Source: Rugosimonospora africana | GTDB lineage: Bacteria > Actinomycetota > Actinomycetes > Mycobacteriales > Micromonosporaceae | DNA length: 64,000 nucleotides | Reading direction: 5' to 3' | Assembly (NCBI RefSeq): GCF_016862975.1 | Contig: NZ_BONZ01000067.1 | Coordinates: forward strand, 79,758-143,757 | In this document: positions 1 through 8,291 of the stretch, piece by piece | How the letters are laid out: every line of letters starts with the position of its first letter | Numbering within the stretch: position 1 is the stretch's first letter | The notes under the pieces: model-generated | What the model saw: only the letters and a program-made list of their open reading frames with translations | What the model was told of the DNA's origin: nothing | Database searches by the model: none | Made by a program: the position numbers and the translations under genes

Positions 1-1
1 G

Positions 2-1372
2 CGGCGACTGGCGACCGTCATCGCTGCCATTGCCAGCCTCACCGTCACTTCCGCGACTGCCGTGAACGCCTCCGGCGCTCCGGGCACGGCCTCGGCACCG
101 GGCACGTCCGCGGGAGGGTCGGCCACGGGCGGCACGTCGACAGTCACCGCCGACGACATCCGTTTCCAGCGGCCGCCGAGGATCCTGCGTTACGGCACGG
201 CCGAGGAGGTTGGCCTGATCCCGCGGTACATCGACCAGATCCGTCCCGACATCGCCAGCTTCCTGCAGCCGTCGCCGACCTTCCCGCAGTACGCCGGGGC
301 GGTCGCGCTGGCCGCGCACGACGGCGTGATCGTCGCCCATGACTCGGTCGGGTACGCGCTGCGGTACGCCGACGACAAGCCGACCGAACTGCCGCGGGAC
401 CAGTGGATCCCAGTACGCGACAACACCATCTTCGACCTCGCGTCGCTGACCAAACTGTTCACCGCGATCGCCGCGGTCCAGTTGATTGAGGCCGGCCGCA
501 TCGACCTGCACGTGCCGGTCGCCCGGTACATCCCGCAGTTCGCCAGCCACGGCAAGGGCGACATCACCATTCTCAACCTGCTCACCCACACCTCCGGGCT
601 GCCCGCCGATCCCGACCCGTCGCTATGCGACTACCCCACCAATGACGAGCGGTGGGCGGCCGTCTACGACATCACCCCGATCGCGCCGGTGAACAGCACC
701 TTCCTGTATGCCGACACCAACATGATGGTGCTCGGCAAGGTCATCGAGACCGTGACCGGCAAGACCCTCGACCAGGTCATCGCGCAGCGCATCACCGAGC
801 CGCTGGGGATGACCGACACCATGTTCAACCCGCCCGCCTCGCTCAAGCCGCGCATCGCCGCCGAGGAGTACCAGCTGACCACCAGTCGCGGCATCGTCTG
901 GGGCAGCGTGCACGACGAGAACGCCTACTGCCTCGGCGGCGTCTCCGGCCACGCCGGGGTCTTCTCCACCGCGTACGACCTGGCGATCCTCGCCCAGGCT
1001 CTGCTCAACGGCGGACGGTACGGCAGGGCGCGCATCCTGTCCGAGGACTCGGTACGGCAGCTGTTCACCAACTACAACCAGGCGTTCCCCGGGCACGCTC
1101 ACGGCCTGGGCTTCGAACTCGACCAGCCACGGTACATGGACGCGCTGAGTTCCCCGGTGACCGCGGGCCACACCGGCTTCACAGGTACCTCGATCGTCAT
1201 CGATCCGCGAAACCACTCGTTCGTCATCCTGCTGAGCAACCGGGTGCACCCGAGCCGCAACTGGGGAAGCAACAACCCGGCACGCGCCGCCGTGGCACGG
1301 GACCTCGCCCTCGCGCTCGGCCTGCCGCCGGTGGAACCGGCCCGGGATCTGGCGGTCGGCCCGGCGGGCTGA
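2..1372 (+). CDS. Secreted serine hydrolase, beta-lactamase/penicillin-binding-protein-like (5' end cut by window)
   Basis: The frame is open from base 2, and its first residues read as the end of a signal peptide (RRLATVIAAIASLTV..ATA), so the real start lies before the window; the GTG at 62 is probably internal. The mature protein is a class C beta-lactamase-fold serine hydrolase. The SxxK nucleophile motif is S-L-T-K (in FDLASLTKLFTA), the second motif is Y-A-D, and the third is G-H-T-G near the C terminus. Family members are extracellular esterases or D-amino-acid/peptide hydrolases; the substrate here cannot be told. The stop codon at 1370-1372 lies inside the first unit of a 14-bp tandem array. 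The next gene, an MFS transporter, converges on it. Confidence 0.85.
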   Translation, partial: RRLATVIAAIASLTVTSATAVNASGAPGTASAPGTSAGGSATGGTSTVTADDIRFQRPPRILRYGTAEEVGLIPRYIDQIRPDIASFLQPSPTFPQYAGAVALAAHDGVIVAHDSVGYALRYADDKPTELPRDQWIPVRDNTIFDLASLTKLFTAIAAVQLIEAGRIDLHVPVARYIPQFASHGKGDITILNLLTHTSGLPADPDPSLCDYPTNDERWAAVYDITPIAPVNSTFLYADTNMMVLGKVIETVTGKTLDQVIAQRITEPLGMTDTMFNPPASLKPRIAAEEYQLTTSRGIVWGSVHDENAYCLGGVSGHAGVFSTAYDLAILAQALLNGGRYGRARILSEDSVRQLFTNYNQAFPGHAHGLGFELDQPRYMDALSSPVTAGHTGFTGTSIVIDPRNHSFVILLSNRVHPSRNWGSNNPARAAVARDLALALGLPPVEPARDLAVGPAG

Positions 1373-1438
1373 CCGGCGCGCGCTGACCGGCGCGCGCTGA
1401 CCGGCGCGCGCTGACCGGCGCGCGCTGCCCGGCGCGCG
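1369..1438. repeat. 14-bp tandem array starting at a stop codon
   Basis: Five consecutive units of CTGACCGGCGCGCG start at 1369, 1383, 1397, 1411 and 1425; the last has CTGCCC for CTGACC. The first unit contains the TGA stop of the serine hydrolase. Because 14 is not a multiple of three, the repeated TGA falls in different frames. The convergent MFS gene ends just beyond and its own last codons are also duplicated (15-bp repeat encoding RLPEK/RLPEN). Confidence 0.9.
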
Positions 1439-1447
1439 CCTGCCGGC

Positions 1448-2770
1448 TCAGTTCTCGGGCAGGCGCTTCTCGGGCAGGCGCTCGACCGGTGGAGTCGAGG
1501 CGGCGTCGAGGCGCCGCACCGCCAGCAGAGCGACGCCGGCCACGACGCACATCCCGGCGATGCCTTCGGCGACCCACAGGTAGTCACCGGTCGCGTCCCG
1601 GATCGCAGCCGCCACCAGCGGTGCGAGGGCCTTGGCGACGGTGAGGGGTACGGCGAGGATGCCGGAAATCGTGGCGTAGGCGGCGGTGCCGTAGCGGTCG
1701 GCGAGGATCGCGGGGCGGGCGATGGTGGAGACCCCGAAGCCGAGCCCGATGCCGAGCACACTCACGACGGCGCCCAGGTTTCCGTGGCCGACCACCGGCA
1801 GGCAGGCCGCCGCGACAGCCTGCACGAAGAACATCGCGGCCGTCGCGGTCGCCGGACTGGCCCGGCGGATGGTGGCGGTGGTGGCGAGGCGGCCGGTGAC
1901 GGACAGGATGCCGAGCAGTCCGGCCGTGGTGGCGGCGAACTGCGGGGTGTGGCCGAGTTCGGTGAGGTACGCGACGAGGTGGACGCTGGCGGCCGCGACG
2001 GCGGCGTTGCTGCACACGAAGGCCACTGCCAGCGCCCAGTAGCCGGGGTCGTGCACGGCGGTGGAGACGATGCGGCGCCGCCGCTGGCCGTCGTCGGCTG
2101 ACCGGTTGGCTCTCTTCCGGCGCCCTGCCGGCTCACGGTCACCGGTCACCGACCGGGGTGGCCGCCGCACCAGCAGGTGGCCGGGGATGGTGACGGCGGC
2201 GTGGATCGCGGCGAGGACGAGGATGGCGTCCCGCCAGCCGTACCGGTCGACGAGGTGGCCGGTCAGCGGCAGGAAGATGCTCGATGCGAAGCCGGCGACC
2301 ACGGTCACCGCCAGCAGCGCGGTGGCGCGCCGCTCGCGGAACCAGGTGATGACCACGGCGAACGCGGCTTCGTAGAGGACGCAGGCGGTGGCCACGCCGA
2401 TACCGGTCCACACCAGGTACAGGACGGCCACGGTGTGCACCCGGGACCAGGCGAGCAGGAGCAGGGTCGCCGCGACGGAACCACCGGTCATGAGGGCCCG
2501 CCCGCCGTGGCGGTCCAGCCACCGCCCGACCGGTACGGCCGCCGCGGCGGAGGCGAGGACCGAGCAGGTCAACGCGCCGGCGATGACGGTGGTACCGGTG
2601 TGCAGCGCGGTGGCCATCGGGGTGAGGAAGACGGCGTACGCGTAGTAGAGGACGCCGTACCCGACTGTCGTGGTCGCCGACAGCGCCGCCACGATGAGCC
2701 AGCCGTATGCCGGCGCCCGGGTCTGGTCCCCGCCGGCACGGGTGGCAGCCGGCGCCTGGATATGACTCAC
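1448..2770 (-). CDS. MFS transporter
   Basis: A 440-residue protein starting at GTG, with about 12 hydrophobic segments and a charged central loop near residues 205-235 (GDREPAGRRKRANRSADDGQRRRR), the usual layout of a major facilitator permease. A conserved loop-like D-R-x-G-x-R (LVDRYGWRD) is visible in the N-terminal half. The family moves small solutes by proton coupling; monocarboxylate- or oxalate/formate-antiporter-like members look similar, but the substrate is unknown. The C-terminal residues (VERLPEKRLPEN) are a short duplicated motif next to the tandem array at the convergent gene end. The protein would sit in the cytoplasmic membrane. Confidence 0.85.
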   Translation of the reverse strand: MSHIQAPAATRAGGDQTRAPAYGWLIVAALSATTTVGYGVLYYAYAVFLTPMATALHTGTTVIAGALTCSVLASAAAAVPVGRWLDRHGGRALMTGGSVAATLLLLAWSRVHTVAVLYLVWTGIGVATACVLYEAAFAVVITWFRERRATALLAVTVVAGFASSIFLPLTGHLVDRYGWRDAILVLAAIHAAVTIPGHLLVRRPPRSVTGDREPAGRRKRANRSADDGQRRRRIVSTAVHDPGYWALAVAFVCSNAAVAAASVHLVAYLTELGHTPQFAATTAGLLGILSVTGRLATTATIRRASPATATAAMFFVQAVAAACLPVVGHGNLGAVVSVLGIGLGFGVSTIARPAILADRYGTAAYATISGILAVPLTVAKALAPLVAAAIRDATGDYLWVAEGIAGMCVVAGVALLAVRRLDAASTPPVERLPEKRLPEN

Positions 2771-2866
2771 GGACCAGGCCGCCGCCTGCTGAGTTCCCCG
2801 GTTGTCATGATGCTCCGCACGCTCGCATCCGACACCGATCTTACGGCAGCCTCAACCGCCGCTCCC

Positions 2867-2930
2867 CGACCGCGAATCTCCGACCGCGCTCCTGCGACCA
2901 GATGCACCGACCGCGATCCCCCGACGCGCC
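2867..2930. repeat. 13-14-bp degenerate tandem array
   Basis: Units beginning CGACCGCG or close variants start at 2867, 2881, 2895, 2908 and 2922, in the spacer between the divergent MFS and deazaflavin oxidoreductase genes. No coding potential is evident. Confidence 0.7.
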
Positions 2931-2974
2931 GTCCGGATCCCGCGCTCCCCCACCCCGGCACATACGATGCCGGC

Positions 2975-3388
2975 ATGGACATCCGGGAACACAACCGCAG
3001 GGTGATCGAACAATTTCGTGCCGGTGGCGAGATCGACGGCATGCACCGCGACCGGCTGCTGCTGCTCACCACGGTCGGTCGGCGTACCGGCCAGCGCCGC
3101 ACCAGCCCCATGATGTTCCATCGCGACGACCAGGGGCTGTTCGTCATCGCGTCCAACGCCGGCGCGACCCGGCACCCGGACTGGTATCTCAACCTGGCCG
3201 CCGATCCTCAGGTGACCGTCGAGGTCGGAGCCGAGGCGTACGACGCGATCGCCGTTCCGCTGACCGGCGACGCCCGGGAGCTCACCTGGGCGGCGATCAC
3301 CGAGCTGTACCCGTTCTTCATCGACCACGCCGGCAAGGCGGGGCGCACGATCCCGGTGGTCGAACTCCGCCGGGCGCCCGACATGTGA
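2975..3388 (+). CDS. Deazaflavin (F420)-dependent nitroreductase-family protein
   Basis: A 137-residue protein of the DUF385/Ddn family, split beta-barrel flavin-binding proteins that use F420H2 or FMN. The family pattern is clear: LLLLTTVGRRTGQRRTSPMMF, then a core strand FVIASNAGATRHPDWYLNL and A-x-P-Q-V-T-V-E-V. The ATG at 2975 gives the usual family start (MDIREHNRRVIEQFR); the reading frame stays open further upstream but shows no protein signature. Members reduce nitro compounds, quinones or unsaturated lactones; the physiological substrate is unknown. The protein is cytoplasmic or membrane-associated. It sits alone, 80 bp upstream of the sigma-factor gene. Confidence 0.85.
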   Translation: MDIREHNRRVIEQFRAGGEIDGMHRDRLLLLTTVGRRTGQRRTSPMMFHRDDQGLFVIASNAGATRHPDWYLNLAADPQVTVEVGAEAYDAIAVPLTGDARELTWAAITELYPFFIDHAGKAGRTIPVVELRRAPDM

Positions 3389-3468
3389 CCCCTGCCCCAC
3401 CGCGTCGGTGAAGTTCGCGCCGGGAGCCAACCGCGGCCGTGACGCGGCTCGTCTAAGGGGCACAAGCC

Positions 3469-4008
3469 ATGGGAGGGCACGTGGTGCGGTCCGAAGCGGA
3501 CGAGGATTACGTCGAGTACGTCAGTGCTCGACTCCCGGCTCTGAAACGCTTGGCCCATCTGCTCTGCGGCGACGACCACAGAGCGGACGACCTGGTGCAG
3601 GAGTCGGTCACCAAGCTGTACACGCGCTGGCACAACGCGCGCAAGGCGACCAACCTGGACAGCTACGTCCGGGCGATCGTGGTCCGCACCCACATCGACA
3701 ACGGCCGGCGACCCTGGTCGCGGGTGCGGCTGTTCGGCCACCCCCCGGATCAGGCGCGTCCGGAGAGTTCCACGACGGAGGACCGGGCGGTGCTGCGAGC
3801 CGCACTCGCCGCGCTACCGGCCGGGCAGCGCGCCGTACTGGTTCTCCGGTTCCTCTGCGACCTGCCGGTCGCGGAGGTCGGCGAGCTGCTGGGGTGTTCG
3901 CCGGGAACGGTGAAGAGCCAGACGTCGCACGGGCTGGCCAACGTTCGTCAGGCCCTGACCAGGTTGGGATACCCGATGACAGCGATGGGGAGCTGGAAGA
4001 ATGGATGA
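3469..4008 (+). CDS. RNA polymerase sigma factor, SigE family (ECF type)
   Basis: A 179-residue ECF sigma factor. Region 2 lies around residues 20-75 (LAHLLCGDDHRADDLVQESVTKLYTRW) and region 4 around 110-170 (LPAGQRAVLVLRFLCDLPVAEVGELLGCSPGTVK). It matches the actinobacterial SigE-family group. The ATG at 3469 has AAGGGG eight bases upstream; GTG at 3481, preceded by GGGAGGG, is an alternative. The gene overlaps the next one by 8 bp, so the two are translationally coupled. In this group the coupled gene commonly encodes a membrane-anchored regulator, which suggests the sigma factor is held in check from the membrane. Confidence 0.9.
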   Translation: MGGHVVRSEADEDYVEYVSARLPALKRLAHLLCGDDHRADDLVQESVTKLYTRWHNARKATNLDSYVRAIVVRTHIDNGRRPWSRVRLFGHPPDQARPESSTTEDRAVLRAALAALPAGQRAVLVLRFLCDLPVAEVGELLGCSPGTVKSQTSHGLANVRQALTRLGYPMTAMGSWKNG

Positions 4009-5263
4009 CGAACAGACCGTACGCGCGCTGCTCGGCCTGCGCGACGAAGAGGGCGCGCCGCCCTCGGTCGATCTGGCCGCGGCCATGCGGATGGGCCGGA
4101 GTCGGCTTCGCCGCCGACGTACGGCCCAACTGTCGGCCGGCGCCGTGGTAGCGGTCGCGGTCGTCGTGGCGACGCCGGCGACTGTTCAGCTGGTACGCGA
4201 ACCGGCGCACCCGGCCGTGGCCCCCACGACCACGCTGGGACTCGCGGCGACCTCGTCGCCGTCGCCGTCGCCGTCACCGTCACCGGCTGCCGGTCCCACG
4301 TCGCTGGCCTGCGTCGAGTCCCGGCTGCCGGTGCCGCAGCCCAACCAGGAGGCGCTGGTCATCGGCGCCGATCCGACCGGTCACTACCTGGTCGGGCGGG
4401 TGTACAAGAGCGGTCACTCCAGCCAGGTCATCATCTGGCACGACGGGCAGTTCAAGACCCTCACGATGTCGGGTTCCGATCCCGAGCTGCGCGACATCAC
4501 GCCGAACGGGGTGGCGGTGGGAACCTCGTTCCCGTCCGGGTTGAACAGCACCGGCTGGATCTACCAGAACGGCCGGCTGTCAAAGCTCAAGGGCCCGTAC
4601 GGCTCTCAAGCCGTGGCAATCGCTGACAACCTCACGATCGGCGGCACCGAGAGCAAGGACGGACTGGAGTACCCCATCGTGTGGCACTCGCCGGCCTCCA
4701 CGGCTGTGCGGCTGCCGCTGCCCGGCCCGAACTGGCTGGGCAGCGTCGACGACGTCGACTCGGACGGCACCATCGTCGGTACGGTCAGGCCGAGCGTGAC
4801 GTCCGACGCGAACCAGGGGATCGTGTGGCACCCGGACGGCAGCTACCAGTTGCTGCCGCTGCCCACCGGGGTGGTGGCCGGCGCCAACGGAATGGAGGTG
4901 CACTCGATCCGCGACGGCGCGATCGTCGCGGCCGGGACGGTCAGCGACAGCAGCAGCAAGACCATGACGCCCGTGTTGTACCGCCTCTCCACCGGAGAGT
5001 TCACCGCGCTGCCGGGGGCGGACCTGTTCATCGAAGCGGGGAACGCCCAGGGGTGGGTCGCCGGCAGTGGGTCCTACGACATGCCGGCGGTCTACACGCC
5101 GACCACCGGGATCGTCCGGCTGCCCACTTTGGTACCGCACGGCACGTCGACGCCGCCGTTAGGGATCGTCGCGGGAACCATCAGCGACGACGGCCTGACG
5201 ATCGGAGGCCAGGACGTCGACGCCCACGACGTGATCCACGCGGTCAGGTGGAGCTGCCACTAA
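4001..5263 (+). CDS. Membrane-anchored protein with extracytoplasmic HAF-like repeats, probable sigma-factor partner
   Basis: The ATG at 4001 overlaps the stop of the sigma-factor gene. The 420-residue product has a basic cytoplasmic N terminus (about 1-45, ending RSRLRRRRT), one transmembrane helix (about 46-65), a Ser/Pro/Thr linker, and a long outside domain built of repeats such as DITPNGVAVGTS, IADNLTIGGTES and VDSDGTIVGTVRP, resembling HAF repeats that form a beta-propeller. No zinc-binding HxxxCxxC motif is seen, so it is not a classical ZAS anti-sigma factor. Coupling, topology and position suggest it senses an outside signal and modulates the sigma factor; that is inference. Confidence 0.75.
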   Translation: MDDEQTVRALLGLRDEEGAPPSVDLAAAMRMGRSRLRRRRTAQLSAGAVVAVAVVVATPATVQLVREPAHPAVAPTTTLGLAATSSPSPSPSPSPAAGPTSLACVESRLPVPQPNQEALVIGADPTGHYLVGRVYKSGHSSQVIIWHDGQFKTLTMSGSDPELRDITPNGVAVGTSFPSGLNSTGWIYQNGRLSKLKGPYGSQAVAIADNLTIGGTESKDGLEYPIVWHSPASTAVRLPLPGPNWLGSVDDVDSDGTIVGTVRPSVTSDANQGIVWHPDGSYQLLPLPTGVVAGANGMEVHSIRDGAIVAAGTVSDSSSKTMTPVLYRLSTGEFTALPGADLFIEAGNAQGWVAGSGSYDMPAVYTPTTGIVRLPTLVPHGTSTPPLGIVAGTISDDGLTIGGQDVDAHDVIHAVRWSCH

Positions 5264-5297
5264 GCCCTTCCCCGCCTGTTCTCGCCCCTTCTCCGGC

Positions 5298-5340
5298 TCG
5301 CGGGCCGTGGTCGTGCTCCCGAGCGCGCCACGGCCCGCGA
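5298..5340. terminator. Bidirectional hairpin between convergent genes
   Basis: A perfect 13-bp inverted repeat, TCGCGGGCCGTGG (5298-5310) and CCACGGCCCGCGA (5328-5340), with a 17-base loop. It lies between the ends of the HAF-repeat gene and the convergent SRPBCC gene. There is no U-tract, as is usual for actinomycetes. Confidence 0.75.
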
Positions 5341-5342
5341 CG

Positions 5343-5933
5343 TCAGCGCCCGGATCGGTCGGCACCCCGGGGCGTACCGTCGAATTTGCCCGCGACCGCG
5401 TGGTCGGTGTCGGTGACCCGCCCGGTCTCCATCAGCTGCTTCAGCCTGCGCAGGTTCGCTGCCACCTCGGCGGCGGGTGGCTTGCCGACCAGGATCAGCG
5501 CGACGTGGCCGAGCCTGCCGAACGGCGTCTTCAGCGTCTCGTGCACCTCGGTCGGGCCCGCAGCCGTCCGACCCGGGTCTGTCCGGCCCGCACCCGTCCG
5601 GCCCGGGTCTGTCCGGCCTGGGTCCGCCTCGGCCGCGAAACGGACCGTCCATTCGGCCCGCATCCCGGGTACCGTGGTCGTCTCGTACCGGATCAGCTCG
5701 TTGACCCGCTCCTCGGTCACCTTGATGGTCGACTTCAACCGGATGCCCAGCGGACCGGCGATCGTCCAGCGATACGACTCCGGGCCGACCCGTTCGATGG
5801 CCATCACGTCGCCCAGGAAGCGGGGCAGGTTCTCGAAGTCGCGGTAGAAGGCGAACACGTCAGCGACCGGGCGCTGAATGGTCACTCTCGCCTCGATCGG
5901 GATCTCGCTGGGAAGGCGTAACGCCTGGCGCAT
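5343..5933 (-). CDS. SRPBCC (START-like) family protein
   Basis: A 196-residue helix-grip protein of the polyketide cyclase/dehydrase-like SRPBCC superfamily. The N-terminal core is typical: IPIEARVTIQRPVADVFAFYRDFENLPRFLGDVMAIERV. I place the start at the ATG at 5933 (MRQALRLPSEI); a longer frame upstream is not conserved-looking. A low-complexity insert around residues 103-125 (PGRTDPGRTGAGRTDPGRT) interrupts the C-terminal half and comes from a 15-bp DNA tandem repeat at about 5561-5625. Members bind hydrophobic ligands; no ligand can be named. It shares a bidirectional terminator with the upstream gene. Confidence 0.8.
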   Translation of the reverse strand: MRQALRLPSEIPIEARVTIQRPVADVFAFYRDFENLPRFLGDVMAIERVGPESYRWTIAGPLGIRLKSTIKVTEERVNELIRYETTTVPGMRAEWTVRFAAEADPGRTDPGRTGAGRTDPGRTAAGPTEVHETLKTPFGRLGHVALILVGKPPAAEVAANLRRLKQLMETGRVTDTDHAVAGKFDGTPRGADRSGR

Positions 5934-6076
5934 GGTCGTCTCCGGCGGGTTCCCGTGGACTGGTCGCGAGCGTCGGGCAACGCCTGTCCTCAACCCTAGG
6001 CAGGTGGATGGGCGGCGGGGGCCGGGAATGCCGAAGAAGCCACGCGGGGCTGGTCTGCGCCGTGCGGCGTCGCCCG

Positions 6077-6979
6077 TCAGCCTCCGTTTCGGGCCCGCGC
6101 GGCGGCGAGCCGCTGCTGTTCGGCCTGGGCACGGGCACGCTGGTCCAGTACCCGCTTCGGTTCGATCTTCTGCCGCGGCCCGGTCGGCGCGAAGTCCAGC
6201 CGGTCGACGCCCAGGCCGCGCAGGACCGCGCGTTCCACGAGCGAGAACGCCGCCGGATCCGGGCGGTCGAACCTCATCGGCTGTCGAAGGCCCACGGGCG
6301 GATTTGAGATGATCCGGGAGACACCGAGGACGTTCTGCGACGTGGCATGCAGCGTGTACGGGTGAAGCAGGACCACGTCACCGGCTTCGCCGGTCATCTC
6401 GACGAAGTCGTGGCACTGCCCGATCAGGTCCGCGTAGTCGAAGTCGCCGGGCAGGACGCCCTCCGGGTGCTCGTTGAGGAAGCGCGCCACCACCGGTACC
6501 GAGTCGGCGGCGACGAACGTGCCACCGCCCCGGTGCCGCATGTCGGTCCACAGCACGAACGTCAGCAGTCCCTGCTCGGGCGAGTCCAGGAAGTGCCGGA
6601 AGAAGTCGCCGTCCTTGTGCCACCCGCCCACACTCGGCGACGGGGGCTGCCAGGGCAGGTCGCCGCCGACCCCGAGATTGGCGATGAGGCTGTCGGTCCA
6701 CTTCCACGGCAACCGCACGCGGTCCTCGCCACCGAGCAGCTCCATGGCGGCGTGCCACGCCTTCGGCGCGAACTCGCGCGCGTCCACCGATTCCCGGGGA
6801 GCCAGATGGATGCGCTTCTCGGCCCAGCTGGACGGGTCGTCGCGGTCGTACCCGAAGCGAACCCACGCGGTGTCCAGCCACGCCCTGGCCGCCTGCGTGG
6901 TGAAGCACCCCTTGACGACGACGAACCCGCGCCGGAGGAAGTGCTCGACCTGCTCCTCGGTCAGGTACTCGCATCGCAT
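6077..6979 (-). CDS. Phytanoyl-CoA dioxygenase (PhyH) family protein
   Basis: A 300-residue Fe(II)/2-oxoglutarate-dependent oxygenase of the PhyH family. The metal triad is visible: His121 and Asp123 (GGWHKDGDFF) and a distal His in the LLHPYTLHATSQN segment (His206 or His211). The 2-oxoglutarate-binding arginine would be in the VSRIISNPPV region that follows. The N-terminal LTEEQVEHFLRRGFVVV is the family's opening helix and strand. Members hydroxylate lipids, natural products or osmolytes (ectoine hydroxylase is a relative); no pathway genes are adjacent. The gene is divergent from the methyltransferase at 7167 across a 187-bp spacer. Confidence 0.85.
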   Translation of the reverse strand: MRCEYLTEEQVEHFLRRGFVVVKGCFTTQAARAWLDTAWVRFGYDRDDPSSWAEKRIHLAPRESVDAREFAPKAWHAAMELLGGEDRVRLPWKWTDSLIANLGVGGDLPWQPPSPSVGGWHKDGDFFRHFLDSPEQGLLTFVLWTDMRHRGGGTFVAADSVPVVARFLNEHPEGVLPGDFDYADLIGQCHDFVEMTGEAGDVVLLHPYTLHATSQNVLGVSRIISNPPVGLRQPMRFDRPDPAAFSLVERAVLRGLGVDRLDFAPTGPRQKIEPKRVLDQRARAQAEQQRLAAARARNGG

Positions 6980-7154
6980 CCGAACGCCTCCCGACTTGTG
7001 GGGTACCCGAGGGCCACGGGCTCACCCGCTGACGCTCATGCGACGATACCCGCGTACCGGCATCGATCCGAGTGGCGCTCGCGGACGACACGAAGCTATC
7101 GATGATGATTCGTCCCGGATATTTCGGTAGGCTCGGACGTCCCCCGCCCTCACC

Positions 7155-7160
7155 GGAGGT
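7155..7160 (+). promoter_or_regulatory. Ribosome binding site setting a TTG start
   Basis: GGAGGT lies six bases before TTG at 7167. It decides the TTG start for the methyltransferase, as no ATG or GTG in the frame is as well placed. Confidence 0.7.
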
Positions 7161-7166
7161 CCCGCG

Positions 7167-7976
7167 TTGACTCCCCAGGTAGATCCGAGCCCGCTCGACA
7201 CCTCTCGGGCTCACGTGGCGCGGATCTACGACTACTGGCTCGGCGGCAAGGACAACTTCGCGGTCGACCGCGCGTACGGCGACGAACTCGAACAACGGGT
7301 TCCGGACATCCGGACGGCGGCGCTGATGAACCGCCAGTTCCTCGGCCGGGCGGTGCGGTACCTGGCCGGCGAGGCCGGCGTACGCCAGTTCCTGGACATC
7401 GGCACCGGGCTGCCCACCGCGAACAACACCCACCAGGTCGCGCAGGCGATCGCGCCGGATTCGCGGGTGGTCTACACCGACAACGACCCGATGGTGCTGA
7501 CTCATGCCCGCGCGCTGCTGACCAGCTCGCCCGCCGGCAGGACCGCGTATATCGACGCCGACCTGCGCGCAGTCACCGACATCCTCAACGCGCCCGAGCT
7601 GACTCAGACGCTCGATCTCCAGCGGCCGTTCGCGGTGATGCTCGTCGCCGTGCTGCACCTGATCACCGACGACCGGATCGCGTACCCGACCATCGACACC
7701 CTCGTCAAGACCATGCCCTCCGGCAGCTACCTGGTCATCTCGCACGCCACCGCGGACTTCTGGCCGGCGGAGAAGACGGCCGCGGTCACCGCCACCAATC
7801 GCGCGCACGGAGTCGACTTCCGGTTCCGCGGCCACGCGGAAGTCTCCCGGTTCTTCGACGGCATGGAACTGGTCGAGCCCGGCATCGTTCCGGTGTCGGA
7901 GTGGCGTCCGGACGGTGGCCCGACCGCGACGCGGGAGCGGGCCAACATCTGGGCGGGCGTGGCGCGGGTGCGGTAA
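7167..7976 (+). CDS. SAM-dependent methyltransferase, PF04672 type
   Basis: A 269-residue protein of the actinobacterial S-adenosyl methyltransferase family PF04672. Family landmarks: the N-terminal TSRAHVARIYDYWLGGKDNFAVDR, a SAM-binding motif FLDIGTGLPT, an acidic strand end VVYTDNDPMV, and the VLHLITDD segment. It starts at TTG with a strong GGAGGT site. The substrate is unknown for nearly all members. A second member of the same length and layout is encoded at 36431-37240. It is divergent from the phytanoyl-CoA dioxygenase-like gene. Confidence 0.88.
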   Translation: MTPQVDPSPLDTSRAHVARIYDYWLGGKDNFAVDRAYGDELEQRVPDIRTAALMNRQFLGRAVRYLAGEAGVRQFLDIGTGLPTANNTHQVAQAIAPDSRVVYTDNDPMVLTHARALLTSSPAGRTAYIDADLRAVTDILNAPELTQTLDLQRPFAVMLVAVLHLITDDRIAYPTIDTLVKTMPSGSYLVISHATADFWPAEKTAAVTATNRAHGVDFRFRGHAEVSRFFDGMELVEPGIVPVSEWRPDGGPTATRERANIWAGVARVR

Positions 7977-7984
7977 CGCGCCAC
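7959..7984 (+). terminator. Hairpin spanning the methyltransferase stop codon
   Basis: GTGGCGCG (7959-7966) pairs with CGCGCCAC (7977-7984), enclosing the TAA stop. It is a possible intrinsic terminator, but it is short. Confidence 0.4.
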
Positions 7985-8003
7985 CCGGCGCCACCCTGCA
8001 CCC

Positions 8004-8173
8004 CCAGGTCAGCATGCACCGCCAGGTCAGCATGCACCGCGCGCCTCTCCGCCCGGGGCGGGTGCGCCCACCCGACGAACGCGCCCACCCGGCGAACGCG
8101 CCCGCCTGGCGAGTGCGCCCCGCTCGGCGAACGTGCCGCGGCACCGCCGGTCGGAGCCACCGCCGGTCGGAGC
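8004..8173. repeat. Three short tandem arrays in the 7977-8291 spacer
   Basis: The 315-bp spacer before the GH8 gene holds two 18-bp copies of CCAGGTCAGCATGCACCG (8004-8039), four 17-18-bp units like GCGCCCACCCGGCGAAC (8064-8132), and two 16-bp copies of CACCGCCGGTCGGAGC (8142-8173). The middle units resemble the sequence around the methyltransferase stop (ACGCGCCACCCGGCG). A TTGACA hexamer at 8180-8185 may belong to the GH8 promoter; no good -10 sits at standard spacing. Confidence 0.75.
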
Positions 8174-8291
8174 AATCTCTTGACAGTCATCGATGGAAGG
8201 GGGACTCTGGCCCGCGAAAGGTCAGGAAGGCTACCTAACAATAGATGCCGCAGCGGCCACCCGCCAGCGGTACGCCATCCCGGGAGCGCAG

